In this document: piece by piece, positions 59,316 to 64,000 of the stretch
How positions within the stretch are numbered: the stretch's first letter is position 1
How the letters are laid out: the number at the start of each line of letters is the position of its first letter
NCBI RefSeq assembly: GCF_000230715.2
Contig: NC_019792.1
Location: 2,852,001 to 2,916,000 of the forward strand
Length of the DNA: 64,000 nucleotides
Direction: 5' to 3'
Origin: Natronobacterium gregoryi SP2
GTDB lineage: Archaea; Halobacteriota; Halobacteria; Halobacteriales; Natrialbaceae
Position numbers and translations under genes: made by a program
The notes under the pieces: generated by a model
Databases searched by the model: none
What the model saw: only the letters and a program-made list of their open reading frames with translations
What the model was told of the DNA's origin: nothing

Positions 59316-59846
59316 ATGTCTGAACACGAACTCACCCAGGCCGAACTGTTCGACGTGTTCAGTAACGCCCGCAGGCGACGAACGGTCCAGTACCTGAAAC
59401 GACAGGGCGGTGACTGCGATCTCGCACCACTCGTCGAGCAGGTCGCCGCCTGGGAGAACGATACCGAGCCGGACGACGTCACGCGGACGCAACGACGGCG
59501 AGTCTACATCTCCCTGTACCAGACCCACCTGCCGATGCTCGAGGAACACGGAATTGTCGACTGGGATCCCGACGGTCACTACATCAAACTCCTCCCAAGC
59601 GAGGAGGTCTTCGAGCCATACCTCGACCGGCAACTCGGCGCGGACAGGGCCTGGCACCTGGCGTACCTGACAGCTACGACACTCGGCGCAGTCGCACTCA
59701 CCACAGCCTGGCTCTCGCTGCGCTCGACGGCAGCCGCCGCCTCACTCGTCGTCGCTGTTTGCATCGTCGTCTTTGCAATCGCAGTGGCACAGCACGTCTC
59801 GCGGCGGCCCAGCCTGGCGCTACCGTTTGGAATCACGAGCAAGTAA
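59316..59846 (+). CDS. DUF7344 winged-helix regulator with membrane anchor
   Basis: A 176-residue product. The N-terminal ~95 residues are a winged-helix DNA-binding domain of the haloarchaeal DUF7344 type (LFDVFSNARRRRTVQYLKRQG, YISLYQTHLPMLEEHGIVDW). Two hydrophobic helices follow (~114-132 and 137-157), so it is a membrane-tethered transcription factor. It is divergent from the sugar operon and probably controls it, by position only. Intact, start ATG 59316. Confidence 0.82.
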   Translation: MSEHELTQAELFDVFSNARRRRTVQYLKRQGGDCDLAPLVEQVAAWENDTEPDDVTRTQRRRVYISLYQTHLPMLEEHGIVDWDPDGHYIKLLPSEEVFEPYLDRQLGADRAWHLAYLTATTLGAVALTTAWLSLRSTAAAASLVVAVCIVVFAIAVAQHVSRRPSLALPFGITSK

Positions 59847-59992
59847 CAGTTCAGTCACCTGCCCTCCAACAGTAGTTGAAAGCGGGTCAAATCCGGAAGT
59901 TGGTTCGGTTGCATTCGTGTCATCTTGAACCATTTTGTTACGTTTTGATTATCGGCTTAGAAGACTCTCCTGACAGATTTAATACCGTTCTA

Positions 59993-60667
59993 TCATCCTG
60001 GGTGCGTGGCCGTAGAGTTGTTCTCCTTGTCTTGGACGTTCATCTCGGTACCGCCTTCTTCAGGGACGGTGATGTTTCAGGGCCAGACGATCTCCCCGTC
60101 GGCACTCGTTACGACTACCTTCACCGTCATGCCGCCCTTCTGACCGCCGATTCGGTTCTGAATCTCTTCCACCTCAGACAGCGTGAGGAACGCGTAGATG
60201 GGGGTCCGCCCCCTTGACGAGTGTGACGTCGCCGCTTTCAGAGTTCACGAACGCCGTGTAGATGACGCCCGTCCCGCTCTTGGGGACGACCCTCACGTGC
60301 CAGTAGAGAGTATCGTCCTTCACGCCTGGCACCAGAGCGATAGCCTCTGCGTTCGATAGGCGGTTGACTTGCGGTCACTGCTCAACGAGTCCACGGCCTT
60401 CTGCGGGCCAATCTGCGACTCGCTGTACTTTTGAACACCTATCTCTCTGGTCTGCCCGTTGATCGTCCAGACCTCGTAGACACCGTTATTACTCCCGGTC
60501 GGCTCGACGGCAATGAAGTAGGTCAACTCGGGGTCGTTCGCCTCTATCGAGACGGAAACCGGCTAACTGTTCCCCTCTCGGGGCTGTCTGCGATAGCCAG
60601 CACGCCCTCCTTCCAGAACGACTTGTTCAGGGCACCGTGGACATACTGCATCGATTCTACCTTAGAC
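59993..60667 (-). pseudogene. Decayed gene of unknown function, truncated by an IS
   Basis: On the minus strand, fragments in alternating frames can be joined into one protein: VESMQYVHGALNKSFWKEG, then ANDPELTYFIAVEPTGSNNG, then NAEAIALVPGVKDDTLYWHV, then FLTLSEVEEIQNRIGGQKGG and TVKVVVTSADGEIVW, stop, NITVPEEGGTEMNVQDKENN. At least two frameshifts and one in-frame stop are present, and the 5' end is cut by IS copy 2 at 60668-60675. The strand pattern suggests a membrane-linked beta-rich protein, perhaps from a plasmid or provirus. GC is lower than in the chromosome core. 59847-59992 is AT-richer and empty. Confidence 0.6.
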
Positions 60668-60675
60668 ACGAGGGT

Positions 60676-61743
60676 AAGGGTGTCATAGAAGAGTTCTCAC
60701 ACCGTGATCACGGTGCTTCCCGGATTGTCTCCACGTTCGTAGTTGGTAATTGCGATGACGAGACGAAGGCACAGAGCGAGGAACACCTGCGATCGTGCGT
60801 GAACGCGGCCTCGGGCGTGCGTTCGCCCGAGGCCGCAGTCCTTCACTGATTCGTTGGTTCGTTCGACTCCAGTACGGCGGTTGTACGTCTCATCCAACGT
60901 GGACTGCTTCAACTGAACGTCCTCGCTGTGTTGTTCGATACGGTCTTCGACCCTATACTCGATATCTTTCGGGTCGTCGGTGTTTCGCGCGTTGTACGGG
61001 GCGACTGGCACGACCCCTGCAGCCAGCAGGTGGTCGTGCCAGTCCAGCGTGTCGTAGGCACTGTCACCGACCATCCAAATCGGCTTGGCGACGGCGAGCG
61101 CGTCACGGGTGACGCGCATCGCCGTCTCCTCTGTCGCTTGTTTACTCTCTGTGAACTCCGCCGCAATCGGGATCTTTTGCCCGGTCGAGACGATTGTACA
61201 GCCGTAGCCGTGGTAGTACTCGTCGTTGGTTGGATCGTAGCACTTCGACGCGTCTTGATCGGCAGGCATCGCCCTCACGTCAGTTGAATCAATGGAGTAG
61301 GTCAAGTCGAGCAGGCCCCGCAAGGCGGCCTGCTCGACGAGGTGGTCGAAAACCTCGTCAACGACGTGTTCGAGATCGGTGAGGAAGCGATCGACCGCGT
61401 CTCTCGACGGCGGTCGATCGAACCCACAGCTCAGCCAGACAACTGTATTCCGTAGCTCTCGTTCAACGGGGCGAATGCCGTAGATGTCCTTGTAGTAGCA
61501 GTGGAGAAAGCCACGCATCAGCTCTGGAGGTTCGTGGTCTCGTGTTCGCCCCGTCTCCGCCGGGGCGAACACGTCGAACTCTTCGAGAAACTCGAAGGAA
61601 AGGTGCTCGAACAGCGCTAGCGTCTCGGTCTCCACGACATTGAAAAACGAGTCTACCGAAGGGTCATCTTGCAGGGTCGCTGAACTCATCCACCTCAGCG
61701 TTCACCCTGCTCTTTAGTGTGCTACTCGTTCTATGACACCCTC
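60676..61743. mobile_element. IS5-type insertion sequence, copy 2
   Basis: Apparently identical in sequence to 18178-19245 (same ends, same transposase). It is flanked by the direct repeat ACGAGGGT (60668-60675 and 61744-61751), showing recent insertion into the decayed gene beside it. Confidence 0.92.
60697..61689 (-). CDS. DDE transposase (IS5/IS4 superfamily), copy 2
   Basis: The 330-residue product is identical residue for residue to the copy at 18199-19191, with the same DDE motifs (SIDSTDVRAMP, VGDSAYDTLDW, TGVERTNESVKD). Because neither copy has diverged, at least one move within this genome is recent, and recombination between the two (about 42.5 kb apart, same orientation) could delete or circularise the segment between them. 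Confidence 0.88.
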   Translation of the reverse strand: MSSATLQDDPSVDSFFNVVETETLALFEHLSFEFLEEFDVFAPAETGRTRDHEPPELMRGFLHCYYKDIYGIRPVERELRNTVVWLSCGFDRPPSRDAVDRFLTDLEHVVDEVFDHLVEQAALRGLLDLTYSIDSTDVRAMPADQDASKCYDPTNDEYYHGYGCTIVSTGQKIPIAAEFTESKQATEETAMRVTRDALAVAKPIWMVGDSAYDTLDWHDHLLAAGVVPVAPYNARNTDDPKDIEYRVEDRIEQHSEDVQLKQSTLDETYNRRTGVERTNESVKDCGLGRTHARGRVHARSQVFLALCLRLVIAITNYERGDNPGSTVITV

Positions 61744-62081
61744 ACGAGGGTGCCAAAGAACGATTACCATGGAGCTATTTTCACTCTGGCCTTCGATGAA
61801 CTGACTGTTGAGTAGGTATGCGTACTAGCCGCTGGATATTCTAGCAACAAAGAAATTCTCGCTGCTGTGTAAGATACAAGGCACGATGTGGCACGAGTGG
61901 AGGGCCGATTATCAAGGAACAGTGATTGCTCACCTATGGAAACGCGTCTATCGGCATCAGTATTGGTTTCTCAGTTTCATCAGAAAGTAGATGTATAGCG
62001 CCCACCCACAGCCATATCCGTTGGATATTCTCTCCCATAGGATGATAACTATTTTATACATTTGTTCATATGTAGGCCTTA
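61744..62081. other. AT-rich intergenic region with ABC operon promoter
   Basis: Right flank of IS copy 2. The first ~60 bp may be the lost 5' part of the decayed gene (minus strand SFFGTLV adjoining VSKVESMQ). The rest has low GC and no gene. At 62050-62060 ATTTTATACAT is a clear TATA box about 26 nt above ATG 62082, predicting a leaderless ABC transporter transcript. Confidence 0.5.
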
Positions 62082-62957
62082 ATGGTCCTCCAATTAGAGT
62101 CAATCGGTAAACAGTACGGCGACAATGCCTGGGGGGTTCGTGATGTTACCATTGAACTTGATCCCGGAATCCATGGTCTCCTCGGACCGAATGGGTCAGG
62201 GAAATCAACGTTGATGCGCATCATCACCACTGTGATGGACCCCAGTACAGGAACTGCCTACTGGAACGGAACTGACATTACGGAGTCTCCGAGCGCGGTT
62301 CGTGACGTTCTCGGGTATCTGCCGCAGGACTTCGGTGTGTATCCCAATCTTACTGCCAGAGAGTTCCTTGAGTACATGGCTTCACTCCGGGGATTAAATA
62401 AAGAGACGGCAAACGCACGAATTGACGAGTTGCTGACGCTCATGAACCTGCAAACGGACCAAGACCGTAGACTTCACACCTTTTCCGGGGGAATGCGACA
62501 GAGTGTCGGGATCGCACAGGCGCTCCTGAACGATCCGGACTTGCTCGTAGTTGACGAACCGACCGTCGGTCTTGACCCAGAAAAACGCACGCAGGTGCGG
62601 AATCTTCTCTCCTCTGCCGCTAGTGATCGGGTTGTATTGCTCTCGACACACATCGTCCCCGACGTTGAAGCAACGGCAAACAAAGTCGCACTCCTGCATG
62701 ATGGCGATCTACTCACCCACACTGATCCGGAGTCGCTCGTTAAGGCGACAGAAGGTAAGGTGTACGAGTATGTCGCCACTCGTGATGAGATGGACCAGCT
62801 TCGCCAGCAGTATCAAGTGACGGGTACGGTCCAGCGGTCTGACGGCATCAAAGTTCGAGTCGTCGCCGATGAGCGTCCGTCACCTGAGGCCGAAACGGTC
62901 ACGCCGACGCTAGAAGACGCATACCTTGAACATATCGGTCAGCGGGAATCCAACTGA
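62082..62957 (+). CDS. ABC transporter ATP-binding protein
   Basis: A 291-residue ATPase subunit: Walker A GPNGSGKST (~35-43), Q-loop YLPQDFGVYPNLTA, signature TFSGGMRQSVGIAQAL, Walker B LLVVDEPTVGLDPE, and H-loop STHIVPD, then a ~70-residue C-terminal extension. It is of the DrrA/CcmA/NatA exporter type. GC is clearly lower than in the window's core genes, suggesting a recently acquired operon. It overlaps the permease gene (TGATG). Confidence 0.92.
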   Translation: MVLQLESIGKQYGDNAWGVRDVTIELDPGIHGLLGPNGSGKSTLMRIITTVMDPSTGTAYWNGTDITESPSAVRDVLGYLPQDFGVYPNLTAREFLEYMASLRGLNKETANARIDELLTLMNLQTDQDRRLHTFSGGMRQSVGIAQALLNDPDLLVVDEPTVGLDPEKRTQVRNLLSSAASDRVVLLSTHIVPDVEATANKVALLHDGDLLTHTDPESLVKATEGKVYEYVATRDEMDQLRQQYQVTGTVQRSDGIKVRVVADERPSPEAETVTPTLEDAYLEHIGQRESN

Positions 62958-64000
62958 TGGTTCCGGACAGATTCACCACCATTGGCCGGATCGCTTGGGC
63001 CGACTTTCTTCAGCGAGTTCGGTCACGCCAGTTACTAGTTATTCTTGCAGTGATTGCTTACATCGGCTACCAACTCAACGTTGGGGCGTTCGAACTCCTT
63101 TATATTGACACCGTAGACGGGCAGACAGTGAACTACAGGGGCGAGCCAACGTCCGCATACGTTGGTCTCACGTCTGGAGTATTGATAGCCAGTATCCTCT
63201 TCTTTTTTGGCTATTATATCCTCAGTGGCTCAATCCGGCGAGACCGATCAACTGGTGTCAACGAACTCGTCGCCAGCACACCGGTCACCGACCGTTCATA
63301 TCTCCTCGGGAAGTGGTTCAGCCACGTCGTGCTAGTCTTCGTCCTGCTGGCAATTCTGGGGTTCGCTGCACTCCTCAATCACTGGATACACGGCGTCGGC
63401 GTGACCAACCCGCTCTGGATTTTTGGTGCTATCTTCCTCATTGGAGCTCCCGTTGGCTGTCTTGTCGCCGGTGTAACTATCTTTTTCCAGTCTATTAATC
63501 GATTAACTTCAACCTTGGGAAATATATTGTACTTACTGGTAGCTGTCTCCCTCTTTTCAATGATTTACGCGGTAGCTTTCGAACAGGATACGATACCGAC
63601 TGGACTCCGACTCGGAGATCTGGTCGGGTTGTTCGTGGCGGGTGATATGACCTTTGAGGCTCTCTTGAGTGCCGCCGACGATTATAGCGGACCAGCAGTT
63701 GCGAATTTCGGCGCGGGTGCTGACGACGCCGAAATCGTCCAGTATCTCTGGGATGGTTCCGCGTGGCCCAACTGGTTCTACGCCAACCGCGTCGGACTGA
63801 TCCTTGGTGGGATCGGATTCGCTGTGGCTGCAGCCTATCCGTTTGAGAGGTTCGACTCAAGCGGTAACCGTGACCGTCGATCCTTCGTCAAACGGGTCGT
63901 GCAGGCGCTCCCCGCTCGCTTCCCAGGGACCGAGAAGTCTGAGCCCTCCGAGACAACCGTTCAGTCTCCCGCTGAGGTGTCGTTGACGCCGGTAACGGAC
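62957..64000 (+). CDS. ABC transporter permease (ABC-2 type), partial
   Basis: ATG 62957 overlaps the ATPase stop, and the frame stays open for 348 codons to the window end. The N-terminal cytoplasmic helix DRFTTIGRIAWADFLQRVRS leads to TM1 (QLLVILAVIAYIGYQL). A long outside loop and TM2-TM6 follow (AYVGLTSGVLIASILFFFGY, HVVLVFVLLAILGFAALL, WIFGAIFLIGAPVGCLVAGV, ILYLLVAVSLFSMIYAVAF, VGLILGGIGFAVAAAYP). SGSIRRDRSTGVNELVASTP is typical of ABC-2 permeases. The C-terminus is outside the window. Cargo unknown. Confidence 0.85.
   Translation, partial: MVPDRFTTIGRIAWADFLQRVRSRQLLVILAVIAYIGYQLNVGAFELLYIDTVDGQTVNYRGEPTSAYVGLTSGVLIASILFFFGYYILSGSIRRDRSTGVNELVASTPVTDRSYLLGKWFSHVVLVFVLLAILGFAALLNHWIHGVGVTNPLWIFGAIFLIGAPVGCLVAGVTIFFQSINRLTSTLGNILYLLVAVSLFSMIYAVAFEQDTIPTGLRLGDLVGLFVAGDMTFEALLSAADDYSGPAVANFGAGADDAEIVQYLWDGSAWPNWFYANRVGLILGGIGFAVAAAYPFERFDSSGNRDRRSFVKRVVQALPARFPGTEKSEPSETTVQSPAEVSLTPVTD

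Overview
The window reads as chromosome of a halophilic archaeon (class Halobacteria, probably a Natrialbales-like lineage). The signs are GC-rich genes with aspartate/glutamate-rich products, twin-arginine (Tat) secreted proteins, haloarchaeal families (HEWD, DUF6517, DUF7344, NP1902A-type F420 enzymes), ISH8 and IS5-type insertion sequences, short or absent leaders with TATA boxes about 25-30 nt before the start codon, and archaeal-type L11. The genus-level guess is inference.

Layout. 1-22 kb is mostly housekeeping and metabolism: a partial AlaX editing protein, an aldehyde:ferredoxin oxidoreductase homologue without its Fe-S cysteines, an Lhr helicase, a winged-helix regulator, an MQO-like flavoprotein, CspA, an HTTM membrane protein, L11, CutA, PEP carboxykinase, an aminotransferase, a cupin, a deoxyribosyltransferase and an F420 oxidoreductase. 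22-25 kb is a mobile-element graveyard beside methylglyoxal synthase. 25-32.5 kb holds two convergent copies of a translationally coupled pair of cation/proton antiporters. 33-37 kb holds two divergent Tat-secreted proteins with lysine-rich segments. 37.6-41.6 kb has an unusual P1B-type ATPase, a phosphoribosyltransferase and a membrane protein, then an ISH8 element and a degenerate stretch to 44 kb.

44-59.8 kb is a glycan and cell-surface region: a PP-loop protein with a QueC-like cysteine cluster, an alkaline-phosphatase-superfamily enzyme, a polysaccharide deacetylase, a Gfo/Idh-DUF362-SDR-DUF354 gene run, and a convergent five-gene operon matching WbpD-WbpE-WbpB-WbpA plus a family 2 glycosyltransferase. 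That set should make a UDP-2,3-diacetamido-2,3-dideoxy-glucuronic acid type sugar. A DUF7344 regulator is divergent from it. 60-64 kb is lower in GC and mobile: a decayed gene, a second copy of the IS seen at 18 kb, and an ABC exporter that runs off the end.

The most striking feature is not a gene. Small non-coding, MITE-like palindromic elements lie between genes. Family C (about 75-86 bp) is flanked by direct TGA or TCA triplets. Families A (110 bp) and B (88 bp) are flanked by CTAG. Units chain into arrays that share these flanks, nest in one another, and in at least seven cases supply the stop codon of the neighbouring gene. This fits elements that target and duplicate stop-codon-like sequences and so leave the gene intact.
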